Of a DNA stretch of 64,000 nt, positions 35,160-44,310 are shown one piece after another; position 1 is the stretch's first letter; each line of letters opens with the position of its first letter. The position numbers were made by a program, and so were the translations under genes. Location: positions 1 through 64,000 of the forward strand of contig JANYET010000050.1 of assembly GCA_025359785.1 (NCBI GenBank), read 5' to 3'. Under the pieces are notes generated by a model. The model did not search any database, had not been told where the DNA came from, and saw nothing but the letters and a program-made list of their open reading frames with translations. This DNA comes from Alphaproteobacteria bacterium. GTDB lineage: Bacteria > Pseudomonadota > Alphaproteobacteria > Caulobacterales > Caulobacteraceae.

Positions 35160-35600
35160 CTACCAGACGCCGACATTGGGCATCGACGCCCAGGGCTCGG
35201 CGGGCGGCAACGCCGCGCCGGCCTGCAGCAGTTCGATGGAGATGTTGTCCGGCGAGCGGACGAAGGCCATGCGCCCGTCACGCGGCGGGCGATTGATCAC
35301 CACGCCCCTGTCCTTCAGCCGCTGGCAGAGCGCGTAGATGTCGTCGACGGCATAGGCCAGGTGGCCGAAATTGCGCCCGCCCGCATAGGCCTCGGCGTCC
35401 CAGTTGTAGGTCAGCTCGACCATCGGCGCCTTGGCCGCCTTCGCGGCGGCCTCATCGCCGGGCGCGCAGAGGAACACCAGGGTGAACCGGCCCCCCTCAT
35501 TCTCGGTCCGCGAGGCCTCCACGAGGCCGAGCTTGTCGCAGTAAAACGCCAGCGATGCTTCGAGGTCGGTGACCCGCACCATGGTGTGGAGATATTTCAC
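35160..35600 (-). CDS. Lactoylglutathione lyase (glyoxalase I) family protein
   Basis: A 146-residue VOC-fold protein. [20 protein letters not shown] is the classical GloA opening, with the first metal His at residue 5. Further landmarks are [27 protein letters not shown] (Glu and His ligands) and the final Glu in [10 protein letters not shown], so all four metal ligands are in place. It converts the methylglyoxal-glutathione adduct to S-lactoylglutathione. A short C-terminal extension ([15 protein letters not shown]) is unusual for GloA but harmless. Single gene, convergent with katG. Confidence 0.88.
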   Translation of the reverse strand: MKYLHTMVRVTDLEASLAFYCDKLGLVEASRTENEGGRFTLVFLCAPGDEAAAKAAKAPMVELTYNWDAEAYAGGRNFGHLAYAVDDIYALCQRLKDRGVVINRPPRDGRMAFVRSPDNISIELLQAGAALPPAEPWASMPNVGVW

Positions 35601-35853
35601 TTGCGGTCATCCTTTACAGAGTAAGCTGATCATCAGAGGGTCGCGCGGCGCAGGCCGCAACCCCGTGTTGCAATAGACCGTGCTGTAATAGAGTGGCGCG
35701 AGCGCGTCTGAAACGTCTGCGTCGCCAACGTGTCCGAGATTTCATTTGCGCTCGGGTAACGGCGGCATCAAAAGCGCAAAAACCTCCAGAGTGGGGTGGT
35801 GCGCGACGCGGAGATGATTCGCGTGGAGCTGTAGGGGGCTCGGGAACAGCTTG

Positions 35854-36921
35854 ATGCGTCTGAAACCACAGTATCTGTTCGTGATCGCGGTCATCAGCCT
35901 GGTGGCGCTCTACTTTATCGTGCGCAGCCTGTTCGGCGCGGTCGAGCCGCACAAGGCCGAAGCCAAGACCAACGCGGCCGCCGGTCCGCCCAGCGTCCAG
36001 GCCAAGCTCGTGCCGCAGGTCGTGCGCGCCTACGACGTGGTCGTCCGCGGCCGGACTCAGGCGACCCGCACCGTGGTGATCCGCTCGGAGACCGCCGGAA
36101 CGGTGGCCGCCGCGCCCGTGCTGCAAGGCACGTTTGTCAAACAGGGCCAGGTGCTCTGCCGGCTGGCCACCGATGCGCGCCAGGCCGCGCTGGACCAGGC
36201 TCACGCCGCCCAGAAATCCGCCCAGCTCGCCCAGCAGCAGAGCGAACAGCTGGCCAAGGCCGGCTATCGCTCGCCGACCCAGGTCCTGCAGGCGCAGGCC
36301 AACCTCGACGCCACCAACGCCGCCGTTCGCGCCGGCGAAATCGCCATGGGCCAGGTGAACATCAAAGCGCCCTTCGCCGGCGTCTTCGATCATCGCGACG
36401 CCGAGGTCGGCGCCTACCTGGGTCCGGGCCAGCCGTGCGGCACGATGATCGAGATCGACCCCCTGCTGATCGTCGGCGATGTGCCGGAGACCCAGGCCGC
36501 CGCGTTGAAGATTGGCGCGACCGCCACCGCGCGCCTGGTGTCGGGCCAGACGCTGGCCGGGCGCATCCGCTACGTGGCCCACGACGCCGACCCGGCGACC
36601 CGCACCTACCACCTGGAAGTCACCGTTCCGAACAGCAAGCTGACCATCCGCTCGGGCCTCTCGGCGGAACTGCACATCGCGGCGGGCACGGGGCCGGCCC
36701 ACCTGGTGCCGGTCTCGACACTGGTGCTGGACTCGGCCGGCCGCCAGGGCGTGCGCTACGTCCAGGCCGACGGCCGCGTGGCCTTCGCCCCGGTCACGAT
36801 CGTCGAGGAAACCCGCGACGGCGTCTGGGTGACCGGGCTCACCGGGGATATTCAATTGATCACCGTCGGCCAGTCCTACGTCGGCGACGGGCAAAAGGTT
36901 CGTGTCACCCTGACGCGCTAG
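35854..36921 (+). CDS. RND efflux periplasmic adaptor (HlyD/AcrA family)
   Basis: A 355-residue membrane-fusion protein. One N-terminal membrane segment (YLFVIAVISLVALYFIVRSLF) anchors it. Then come a lipoyl-like half (VRGRTQATRTVVIRSETAGT), a short alpha-hairpin (DQAHAAQKSAQLAQQQSEQLAKAGYR), the second lipoyl half (IKAPFAGVFDHRDAEVGAYL) and beta-barrel and proximal domains. It links the RND pump 93 bases downstream to an outer-membrane channel, which is not encoded here; the TolC gene at 9.7 kb is a candidate. The ATG at 35854 is preferred over the TTG just before it. Confidence 0.92.
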   Translation: MRLKPQYLFVIAVISLVALYFIVRSLFGAVEPHKAEAKTNAAAGPPSVQAKLVPQVVRAYDVVVRGRTQATRTVVIRSETAGTVAAAPVLQGTFVKQGQVLCRLATDARQAALDQAHAAQKSAQLAQQQSEQLAKAGYRSPTQVLQAQANLDATNAAVRAGEIAMGQVNIKAPFAGVFDHRDAEVGAYLGPGQPCGTMIEIDPLLIVGDVPETQAAALKIGATATARLVSGQTLAGRIRYVAHDADPATRTYHLEVTVPNSKLTIRSGLSAELHIAAGTGPAHLVPVSTLVLDSAGRQGVRYVQADGRVAFAPVTIVEETRDGVWVTGLTGDIQLITVGQSYVGDGQKVRVTLTR

Positions 36922-37014
36922 CCTCGGGGCGTCCCCTGGTCGCCAAGGCGGCGAACAGGCGCTGTTTGAAACGATTGCCGGATTTCATGCGGAAATCCGG
37001 CTGAGGAGCTTGAG

Positions 37015-40000
37015 ATGATCGGCGCGCTGATCGACGGAGCCATCAAACGCCGCAAGGTGGTGCTAGGCGTCACCCTGATCGCCTGCATCTTCGGCTTCCT
37101 GTCGTACAAGGCCATGCCGCGCGAGGCGCAGCCGGACATCGACCTGCCCTATATCTCGGTGATCGTGCCGTTCCCTGGCGTGAGCCCGGAGGACGCCGAA
37201 CGCCTGCTGGTCAAGCCGCTGGAGGTGCAGCTGCAGACCATCCAGGGCGTCAAGCACATGAACGCGGTCGCGCGGCAGAACGCGGCGATCGTCACCCTGG
37301 AATTCGAGCCCGACGCCAACAAGCAGAAGGCGCTGGACGACGTCCGCTCGAAGACCGACCTGGCCCGTGGCCGCTTTCCGCCCGACGCCGAGCCGCCGAT
37401 TATCCAGGAGCAGAGCTTCGCCGATCAGCCGATCATCGGGGTCGTGCTGCATGGCGAGGCGCCGGAGCGCGAACTCGCCCGCATCTCCAAGAGCCTGAAG
37501 GAGCGCCTGGAAGCCTCCCCGGGCGTGCAGGAAGCCTTCGAGAGCGGGGCCCGCGAAGAGCTGCTGGACGTCACCATCGATCCCCTGCGGATGGAGGCCT
37601 ATAACGTCACGGCCAACGACCTGTCGGCGGTGATCGCGCGCAACAACCAGCTGGTGCCGGCCGGCAACCTGCGCTCGGGCCCTGGCCAGTTCGCCATGAA
37701 GATCCCCGGCGTGGTGCAGAATCCCGCCGACATCCTGGCCCTGCCCATCAAGAAGAACGGCGACCGCATCATCACCATCGCCGACATCGGCGACGTGCGT
37801 CGGACCTTCAAGGAGCCGGGCTTCATCGCTCGCTTCAACGGCCAGCCGGCGGTGGCGCTGGACATCAGCAAGCGCAACGGCGCCAACATCCTCGACACGG
37901 TGAAGACCATTCGCAGCGTCGTCGCCGACGAGCAGAAGCGCTGGCCGTCCACCGTCAAGGTCGACTTCACCTACGACAATTCCGAGTTCATCGGCCGCAC
38001 GCTTTCCATCCTGGAAAGCGGCATCATGACCGCCAGCCTGCTGGTGATGATGATCATCGTGGCCAGCCTCGGCATCCGCCAGGGGATCATCGTGGGCCTG
38101 GCGATCCCGGCCTGTTTCCTCATCGCCTTCCTGATGATCCACGCCAAGGGCGTGACGCTCAACCAGATGGTGATGTTCGGCATGGTGCTGGCGGTCGGCA
38201 TCCTGGTCGATGGCGGCATCGTGGTGGTGGAATACGCCGACCGCAAGATGGCCGAGGGCATGCCCAAGGAGCAGGCCTTCGCCGCCGCCGCCAAGCGGAT
38301 GTTCTGGCCGGTGGTCAACGGCACGCTGACGACGCTCTGCGCCTTCCTGCCGTTCATGTTCTGGAATTCGATCAGCGGCAAATTCATGAGCTACCTGCCG
38401 CTCACCCTGTTCTTCGTCCTGGGCGCCTCGATCTTCGTGGCTCTGGTGTTCACCCCGGCGCTGGGCTCGATCTTCGGCCGCGCCACCGCCGTCGACGCCG
38501 CGCACCTGGCCGAGATCGAGAAATCCGAGCACGGCGATCCGCGCGAGATGACCGGCTTCATGGGCTGGTACGCCCGGACCATTTCCAGCCTGGGCCGCCA
38601 CCCCGGCCGCACCGTGCTGGTGACGCTCTGCATCATCGTCGGCATCGCGGTCTGGTTCGGCAAGACCCCGCACCGCACCCTGTTCTTCCTGGACCAGGAC
38701 CCTCAGGAAGTGACGGTCTTCGTCAAGGCGCGGGGCAATATGTCGCCGGACGCGCAGGACGCCCTGATGAAGCAGGTCGAGGGCCGGCTGGTCGGGGTAA
38801 AGGGCATCGAGTCCCTCTACGTCCGGGCCGGCGGCGTGCAGGCCAACGGCGGGCCGAACTCGCCGCCCAACGACACCATCGGCCGCATCCAGGTCGAGTT
38901 CGACAAGTACGAACAGCGCAAGCTGCTGGGCTTGCACGGCCGCGACATCGCCACCGAAATCCGCAAGCGCGTCGCCGACCTGCCCGGCATGGCCGTCGAG
39001 GTGCGCGAGCCGGAGGGCGGGCCGCCGGTCGGCAAGGCCGTGCAGGTGCAGATGACCAGCCACGACCCGGCCGCGCTGGATAAGGCCGCCAATCTGGTGA
39101 AGGCCAAGCTCGCCGCCGACCCGCAGGTCATCGAGCTGGAGGACAACCGCACCTCGCCCGGCATCGAATACAACCTGACCGTCGACCGGTTGGCCGCCGG
39201 CCGCTACGGCGTGGACGTACTCTCCGTCGGCCAGGCGATCCAATATATGACCGACGGCGTGCTGGTGGGCCGCTTCCGCCCCGACGACGCCCAGAACGAA
39301 CTCGACATCCGGGTGCGCTTCCCGGTTGAGGCCCGCACGGTGGCCGCCTTCGATCAGCTGAAGATCACCACGCCCTCGGGTCCGGTGCCCGCCAGCTACT
39401 TCGTCAAGCGCGCGCCCGGCCAGCAGGTTACCCAGATCCAGCGCCGCGAAGGCCAGCGGCTGGTCCTGATCCAGGGCAACACCATCAAGGGCGTCGCCGC
39501 CAATATCAAGGTGACCCAGATCAAGGACTGGGTCGCCAAGGCGAACCTCAGTTCCGAGGTGCACGTGAAGTTCACCGGCGCCGACGAAGAGGGCGCGAGC
39601 GCCGCCCAGTTCTTCATGGTCGCCATGGCCGTCTCGCTGTTCCTGATGTTCGTAATCCTGCTCTGGCAGTTCAACAGCTTCTACGGCGTGCTGGTGACGC
39701 TGTCGGCCGTGGTGCTCTCGACCATCGGGGTGCTGCTGGGAATCCAGGTGAACCTGCTGCACACCTTCGACTATGTCTCGATCATCATGCTCGGGACCGG
39801 CGTCGTGTCGCTGGCCGGCGTCGTGGTGGGCCACAACATCGTGCTGGTGGATACCTACTACCAGCTGCGCCGCCAGGGCTTCCCGGCCGACGAGGCCGCC
39901 GTGCGCGCCGCCGCCCAGCGGTTCCGCCCGGTGATGCTCACCACCCTGGTGACCGTCGTCGGCCTGCTGCCGCTGATGTTCCAGATTCACCCGAACTTCC

Positions 40001-40245
40001 ACAACGGCCATATCGAGTTCGCCGCCCCGGGGTCGGAGTGGTGGGTGCAGCTGTCCGGCGCGGTAGTCTGGGGCCTGTCCTTCGCGACCCTGCTGACGCT
40101 GGTGCTGACGCCGGTGCTGCTGGCCGCGCCGATGGTGGCCTCGCGCCGCTTCAGCTGGCTGTGGCGCCAGATCCGCGGCGCGCCCCCGGCCCCGCCCCCA
40201 GCCTCGGCGGTCAAACCCTACGACATCCCGCGCGCGGCGGAATAG
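37015..40245 (+). CDS. RND-family efflux pump, inner membrane
   Basis: A 1076-residue AcrB-type proton/drug antiporter. The first helix (about residues 12-30) is followed by a large periplasmic domain (VIVPFPGVSPEDAERLLVKPLE). The helix 4 region carries GMVLAVGILVDGGIVVVEYADRK, where the pair of acidic residues usual in proton relay is partly replaced (Val-Asp-Gly-Gly rather than Val-Asp-Asp-Ala). A second periplasmic domain and helices 7-12 follow, with GTGVVSLAGVVVGHNIVLVDTYY. Substitutions of the acidic relay pair occur in some RND branches, so the coupling ion or mechanism may vary. It forms an operon with its adaptor and possibly the GNAT gene. Confidence 0.92.
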   Translation: MIGALIDGAIKRRKVVLGVTLIACIFGFLSYKAMPREAQPDIDLPYISVIVPFPGVSPEDAERLLVKPLEVQLQTIQGVKHMNAVARQNAAIVTLEFEPDANKQKALDDVRSKTDLARGRFPPDAEPPIIQEQSFADQPIIGVVLHGEAPERELARISKSLKERLEASPGVQEAFESGAREELLDVTIDPLRMEAYNVTANDLSAVIARNNQLVPAGNLRSGPGQFAMKIPGVVQNPADILALPIKKNGDRIITIADIGDVRRTFKEPGFIARFNGQPAVALDISKRNGANILDTVKTIRSVVADEQKRWPSTVKVDFTYDNSEFIGRTLSILESGIMTASLLVMMIIVASLGIRQGIIVGLAIPACFLIAFLMIHAKGVTLNQMVMFGMVLAVGILVDGGIVVVEYADRKMAEGMPKEQAFAAAAKRMFWPVVNGTLTTLCAFLPFMFWNSISGKFMSYLPLTLFFVLGASIFVALVFTPALGSIFGRATAVDAAHLAEIEKSEHGDPREMTGFMGWYARTISSLGRHPGRTVLVTLCIIVGIAVWFGKTPHRTLFFLDQDPQEVTVFVKARGNMSPDAQDALMKQVEGRLVGVKGIESLYVRAGGVQANGGPNSPPNDTIGRIQVEFDKYEQRKLLGLHGRDIATEIRKRVADLPGMAVEVREPEGGPPVGKAVQVQMTSHDPAALDKAANLVKAKLAADPQVIELEDNRTSPGIEYNLTVDRLAAGRYGVDVLSVGQAIQYMTDGVLVGRFRPDDAQNELDIRVRFPVEARTVAAFDQLKITTPSGPVPASYFVKRAPGQQVTQIQRREGQRLVLIQGNTIKGVAANIKVTQIKDWVAKANLSSEVHVKFTGADEEGASAAQFFMVAMAVSLFLMFVILLWQFNSFYGVLVTLSAVVLSTIGVLLGIQVNLLHTFDYVSIIMLGTGVVSLAGVVVGHNIVLVDTYYQLRRQGFPADEAAVRAAAQRFRPVMLTTLVTVVGLLPLMFQIHPNFHNGHIEFAAPGSEWWVQLSGAVVWGLSFATLLTLVLTPVLLAAPMVASRRFSWLWRQIRGAPPAPPPASAVKPYDIPRAAE

Positions 40246-40249
40246 ACGC

Positions 40250-40783
40250 TTGGGCGGGTTGACGTGGCGCCTCGCCGAGCCGTCCGACATCCCGGCGCTG
40301 CAGGCCGTGATGGCGGCCGCCATCGGCGAGCTGCAGAAGGGCTTTCTCAGCCCCGCGCAGATCGAGTCCAGCCGGATGATCATGGGCCTCGACAGCCAGC
40401 TGGTCGCTGACGGGACCTATTTCATGATCGAGGCAGATGGTCAGGTCGCCGGCTGCGGCGGCTGGAGCCGCCGGGCCACCCTCTACGGCGGCGACCACAC
40501 GCCCGGCCGCGAGCCGGCTCTGCTAGACCCGGCCACCGACGCGGCGCGGGTCAGGGCGATGTATACGCATCCGTCCTTCGCGCGGCGCGGCGTCGGCCGC
40601 CTGATCCTCGAACTCTGCGAGGCCGCCGCCAAGGCCGCGGGCTTCAAGCGCCTGGAGCTGATGGGCACGATGTCCGGCCGGCCGCTCTACGAGAGCTACG
40701 GCTTCCAACCCCTAGAAGACATTCTCGACGACCGGGGCGGCGAACCCGTGCCGCTGACCCGGATGGGCAAGACCATCCTCTAG
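40250..40783 (+). CDS. GNAT family N-acetyltransferase
   Basis: A 177-residue acetyltransferase. Acetyl-CoA binding is shown by RAMYTHPSFARRGVGRLILEL (Arg-x-x-Gly-x-Gly pattern), followed by RLELMGTMSGRPLYESYGF, the usual closing part of the GNAT fold. It begins with a TTG five bases after the pump gene; no ATG lies before the homology, so this rare start is the best choice and coupling to the pump is likely. Its substrate is unknown. Cotranscription with an efflux pump suggests, but does not prove, a detoxifying role. Confidence 0.82.
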   Translation: MGGLTWRLAEPSDIPALQAVMAAAIGELQKGFLSPAQIESSRMIMGLDSQLVADGTYFMIEADGQVAGCGGWSRRATLYGGDHTPGREPALLDPATDAARVRAMYTHPSFARRGVGRLILELCEAAAKAAGFKRLELMGTMSGRPLYESYGFQPLEDILDDRGGEPVPLTRMGKTIL

Positions 40784-40784
40784 G

Positions 40785-40932
40785 TGCTCCCCCTTAGGGG
40801 GAGCTGTCAGCGCAGACTGACTGAGGGGGTTTCCTCTCCAGGGTTCGGGATGTCGTCAGTTGCTGGCTCGGCGGGTGAAACCCCCTCCGGCTCGCGGCTT
40901 TGCCGCGATCCACCTCCCCCTGAGGGGGAGGA
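40785..40932. repeat. Intergenic palindromic repeat, family 1, copy B
   Basis: A 148-base element with the same block order as 8908-9020 read in reverse: a TGCTCCCCC/GGGGGAGC palindrome, then CTGTCAGCGCA, CTGACTGAGGGGGTTTC, a variable middle, GTGAAACCCCCTCCGG, a variable CG-rich hairpin (CTCGCGGCTTTGCCGCGA), and CCTCCCCCTGAGGGGGAGG. It lies between two convergent genes. Confidence 0.8.
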
Positions 40933-40940
40933 ACTCGGCC

Positions 40941-42782
40941 TCAAGCTTCCCGCGTCTGCCGCCGCCACAGCGCGGCGTACTCACCGGTCTTGGCCAGCAG
41001 CTCGGCGTGAGTGCCGCGCTCGACGATCCTGCCGCGGCGCAGGACCAGGATCTGGTCGGCGTCGACGATGGTCGACAGGCGGTGGGCGATCACCAGGGTG
41101 GTGCGGCCGGCCTTGACCTTGCGCAGGGTCTCCTGGATCGCGGCCTCGGTGGGGCCGTCCAGCGCGCTGGTCGCCTCATCGAGGATCAGGACGCGGGGGT
41201 TGGCCAGCAGGGCGCGGGCGATACCCACCCGCTGGCGCTCTCCGCCGGACAACTTCAGACCGCGCTCGCCGACCATGGTCGACATGCCATTCGGCAGACC
41301 GTCGATGAACGGGCCGAGCTCGGCGGCCTCGGCGGCGGCGCGGACCTCCTCGAGGCTGGCGCCGGGCCGGGCGAAGGCGATGTTGGCGTAGAGGCTATCG
41401 TTGAACAGCGCCACGTCCTGCGGCACCAGGGCGACGGCCTGGCGCAGCGCCGACTGCTTGACCTGGCGCATGTCCAGGCCGTCGATCAGCACCCGGCCCT
41501 CCTTCGGGTCGAGCAGGCGCATGGCAAGGCGCACGGCGGTGGTCTTGCCCGCGCCGGACGGCCCGACCAGCGCCGTGGTCGTCCCCGGCGGCGTCAGGAA
41601 ACTCACGTCCCTCAAGCCTACCGAGCGGGCGTCGTGCTGGAAGCCGACGTGGTCGAAGGCTACCGCGCTCCCCTGTCCGCTGGCCGGCGGCAGGACCACC
41701 GCGTCCGGCGCATCGACGATATCCGGCGTCACGTCGCGCAAGGACACCATCTGCTCCATGTCGATGAAGGCCTGGCGGATCTCCCGGTACTGGAAGCCCA
41801 GCATCCCCAGCGGCGCATAGAGGCCGGACAGCAGCATCACCGCCATGGTGATATCGCCGATCCGCAGCTGGCCGCCCGCCACCAGATAGCCGGCCATCGC
41901 CGTCATGGCGCCCAGGCCGACATTCAGGATCAGCGACTGCGAGGCGTTCAGCAGGTTCAGCGAGGCGTTGGCGCGTGCGCTGGCGTTCACATAGTCGCCC
42001 ATCGCCGCCTCATAGGTCTCGACCATCCGGTCCTCGGCCCCGAAGGTCTTCAGCGTCTCGTAGTTGATCAGGGCGTCGCCGGAGAGACCGGCCACCCGGT
42101 TGTCGGTGTCGTTGAGCTCGCGGCGGTGCGACAGCCGCCAGTTGGTGATCCGAAACGTGACCACCACGTAAAGCACCATGGTCGCCAGCGCCGTGGCCGC
42201 GAAGGCCAGGTCCAGCCGGACCACCATCACCACCATGGCCATGATCAGCTCGACCAGCGTGGGGCCCAGGCTGAAGATCAGGCTGCGGATCAGGAAGTCG
42301 GTGGAGCGAGAGCCGCGGTCAATGATCCGCGTCAGCGTCCCGGTCTGCTTCGACTGATGGAAGTCCAGCGACAGGCCGAGCGCGTGGGAAAAGGTCTCCA
42401 CCGCCGCCTTGGCCATGGTCGATTGCGACACGCGGGTGAAGATCGCATCGCGGGCGAACGGCGCGCAGGCCGCCACCAGCCGCAGGCCCGCGAAGGCGCC
42501 GACCAGAACCAGGAACAGGCTCCCGATCGCGGCGCCGCCCAGGGCCGCGGGTCGCAGCGTATTGATCGCCTCGCCGAGCATCACCGGCGCGATCACGCCC
42601 GCGCCCTTGCCGACGAATACCAGCACCAGGGCCACGGCGATCCGCAGGCGCAGCTGCGGCGCGCCTGAGCGCATGACCAGCCGCCCCAGGTCGCCCAATG
42701 AGCCCCAGAAGCTGAATCGGGTCTCCACCGGCGCGCTGTCGCCGCCGAATCGGCGGGTCATTCCGGGGTGGGCGAAGGACAA
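40941..42782 (-). CDS. ABC exporter of the Atm1/ABCB7 type (fused permease-ATPase)
   Basis: A 613-residue half-transporter: six membrane helices (about residues 45-330) and one ATPase domain (about 365-600). The ATPase has VGPSGAGKTTAVRLAMRL, LSGGERQRVGIARALLANP and LILDEATSALDG. The membrane part carries the Atm1 signature DALINYETLKTFGAEDRM and NASLNLLNASQSLILN. Atm1-like exporters move glutathione-linked sulfur compounds or metal-thiol adducts and help metal tolerance and iron-sulfur assembly. It follows the lipoprotein gene on the same strand by 14 bases, so they form an operon. Confidence 0.88.
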   Translation of the reverse strand: MSFAHPGMTRRFGGDSAPVETRFSFWGSLGDLGRLVMRSGAPQLRLRIAVALVLVFVGKGAGVIAPVMLGEAINTLRPAALGGAAIGSLFLVLVGAFAGLRLVAACAPFARDAIFTRVSQSTMAKAAVETFSHALGLSLDFHQSKQTGTLTRIIDRGSRSTDFLIRSLIFSLGPTLVELIMAMVVMVVRLDLAFAATALATMVLYVVVTFRITNWRLSHRRELNDTDNRVAGLSGDALINYETLKTFGAEDRMVETYEAAMGDYVNASARANASLNLLNASQSLILNVGLGAMTAMAGYLVAGGQLRIGDITMAVMLLSGLYAPLGMLGFQYREIRQAFIDMEQMVSLRDVTPDIVDAPDAVVLPPASGQGSAVAFDHVGFQHDARSVGLRDVSFLTPPGTTTALVGPSGAGKTTAVRLAMRLLDPKEGRVLIDGLDMRQVKQSALRQAVALVPQDVALFNDSLYANIAFARPGASLEEVRAAAEAAELGPFIDGLPNGMSTMVGERGLKLSGGERQRVGIARALLANPRVLILDEATSALDGPTEAAIQETLRKVKAGRTTLVIAHRLSTIVDADQILVLRRGRIVERGTHAELLAKTGEYAALWRRQTREA

Positions 42783-42796
42783 GTGTTCTGTCTCCG

Positions 42797-43588
42797 TCAG
42801 TGAACGAGAAGGGTGGATTGCTCGCCGCCGCCCGGCGTCATCCAGTCGACGCGCAGGCCGGCAGGGGTCAGCTGGCTACGAAACGGCCCCTGCGCAAGGG
42901 GCGCGGCGGGCGAGACCTGGACCACAACCTGGTCGGAGAAGCCATCACCGAACACCTGCACCTGATGCGCGCCCGGCCGGATCGGCGCTGGGGAGCCCAG
43001 GCTCGCCACGTAGCGGCCGCGCGCGTCGGCGCGGCCCTCGGCGGCCTGACGCCCATCCAGCCGCAAGATCACCGTCGCGCCTGGCGGGACGGCGGCGGAG
43101 ACCTCCAGACCGCCGCCACGGTCAAAGTCGAGGGCCCGCAAGCCAGGGCGCGCCACGGCGTCGATGCGCACCGCGCCGGTCCCGGCTCGCAACAGCGCCG
43201 CCTGCCCGCCTGGCGTCACCAGCACGTAGCCCTCGGCCTGGTTCAGGCGCGCGCCCACCGCCGCCGAGAGGCCGAAGATCTGCGGCTCGGCGGCCGGCGG
43301 CAGCGCCAGCGTCCAGCGGCCCTTCACATCGGCGGTCGCGAACATCGCCTGCCCGGCCGGCGTCGCCAGCCGCACCTTGCCGCCCGGCGGCGCCGACCCG
43401 CTCAGCACCACCCCGCCGGCGCTGGCGCGCACGGCATCCGCCCTTGGCGGGGCGAGGTAGCTGGCCTCCAGGGCCGCGGCGTCCACCGCCGCGCCGGCGG
43501 CCGGCGACTTGCCGCCGCAACCGGTCAGGACGACGGGAACGATCAAGGCTATGAGCCAGGATACGGTCCGGGACCTCGAGGGAACCAC
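42797..43588 (-). CDS. Lipoprotein with repeated Ig-like/beta-sandwich modules
   Basis: A 263-residue exported lipoprotein: the signal SWLIALIVPVVLTGCGG has a lipobox (Leu-Thr-Gly-Cys). The mature part contains at least two short beta modules with a VVLSGSAPPGGKVRLATPAG / DVKGRWTLALP pattern, and again GATVILRLDG / DARGRYVASLG, which resemble bacterial Ig-like or carboxypeptidase-regulatory folds. No catalytic residues are apparent. It precedes the ABC exporter in an operon, suggesting an envelope role, but its function is unknown. Confidence 0.65.
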   Translation of the reverse strand: MVPSRSRTVSWLIALIVPVVLTGCGGKSPAAGAAVDAAALEASYLAPPRADAVRASAGGVVLSGSAPPGGKVRLATPAGQAMFATADVKGRWTLALPPAAEPQIFGLSAAVGARLNQAEGYVLVTPGGQAALLRAGTGAVRIDAVARPGLRALDFDRGGGLEVSAAVPPGATVILRLDGRQAAEGRADARGRYVASLGSPAPIRPGAHQVQVFGDGFSDQVVVQVSPAAPLAQGPFRSQLTPAGLRVDWMTPGGGEQSTLLVH

Positions 43589-43678
43589 GTGGTTGAAACT
43601 CCTTAACCCAGGCCATAGCTAATCGGGCTTTCCCGCCACGCTCGCAAGCGTGGCGGACTCTCCTTGGAGTTTGCGTTC

Positions 43679-44275
43679 ATGACGCCTCAATCCGGCAGTC
43701 TGCAGTCGGTCTGCGTGTTCTGCGGATCGTCCGACGCCGCCGACCCGGCCTTTCTGCAGGCCGCCGCCGATCTCGGCCGCGCGCTCGCCGCCGCGGACCT
43801 CCGGCTGGTCTACGGTGGCGGCGGGGTCGGCCTGATGGGGGCCACGGCGCGCGCGGCGCATGAGGCCGGCGGCAGGGTGCTGGGCATCATCCCCGACTTC
43901 CTGGTCGGCAAGGAGCGCGCGCTTGAAACCGTGGAGCACGAGATCGTCACCTCGATGCATCAGCGCAAACAGCGGTTCTTCGAGGAGTCGCAGGGCTTCG
44001 TGATCCTGCCGGGCGGCATCGGCACCCTGGAAGAGATCGTCGAGCTCCTCTCCTGGCGCCGCCTCGACCTCCACGCCATGCCGGTGGTGTTCTACAGCCC
44101 CGACGGCTTCTGGGAGCCGCTGTTCGCGCTCTTCCAGCACACCGTGGACGCCAAGCTGACGCCACCGTCCTTCATGGGCGCCTGGAGCGTGGTCGACAAG
44201 GTCGAGGACATCGTCCCGGCCCTGCTGGCCGGCCCCACGGCGGGCGCGGACAAGATGCTCACGAGCATGGTCTAG
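43679..44275 (+). CDS. LOG family phosphoribohydrolase
   Basis: A 198-residue Rossmann-like protein with the LOG (lonely guy) signature PGGIGTLEE and the companion MHQRKQRFFEE. It releases a base from a nucleoside 5'-monophosphate; plant LOG acts on cytokinin precursors, while bacterial versions hydrolyse AMP-type substrates. The opening SVCVFCGSSDAADPAF and LVYGGGGVGLMGATA complete the family pattern. The start is the ATG at 43679 with GGAG nine bases upstream. Single gene, divergent from the lipoprotein. Confidence 0.88.
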   Translation: MTPQSGSLQSVCVFCGSSDAADPAFLQAAADLGRALAAADLRLVYGGGGVGLMGATARAAHEAGGRVLGIIPDFLVGKERALETVEHEIVTSMHQRKQRFFEESQGFVILPGGIGTLEEIVELLSWRRLDLHAMPVVFYSPDGFWEPLFALFQHTVDAKLTPPSFMGAWSVVDKVEDIVPALLAGPTAGADKMLTSMV

Positions 44276-44310
44276 GAATCATCCCGCCTCTTTAGGGGAG
44301 GGATGGAGGC

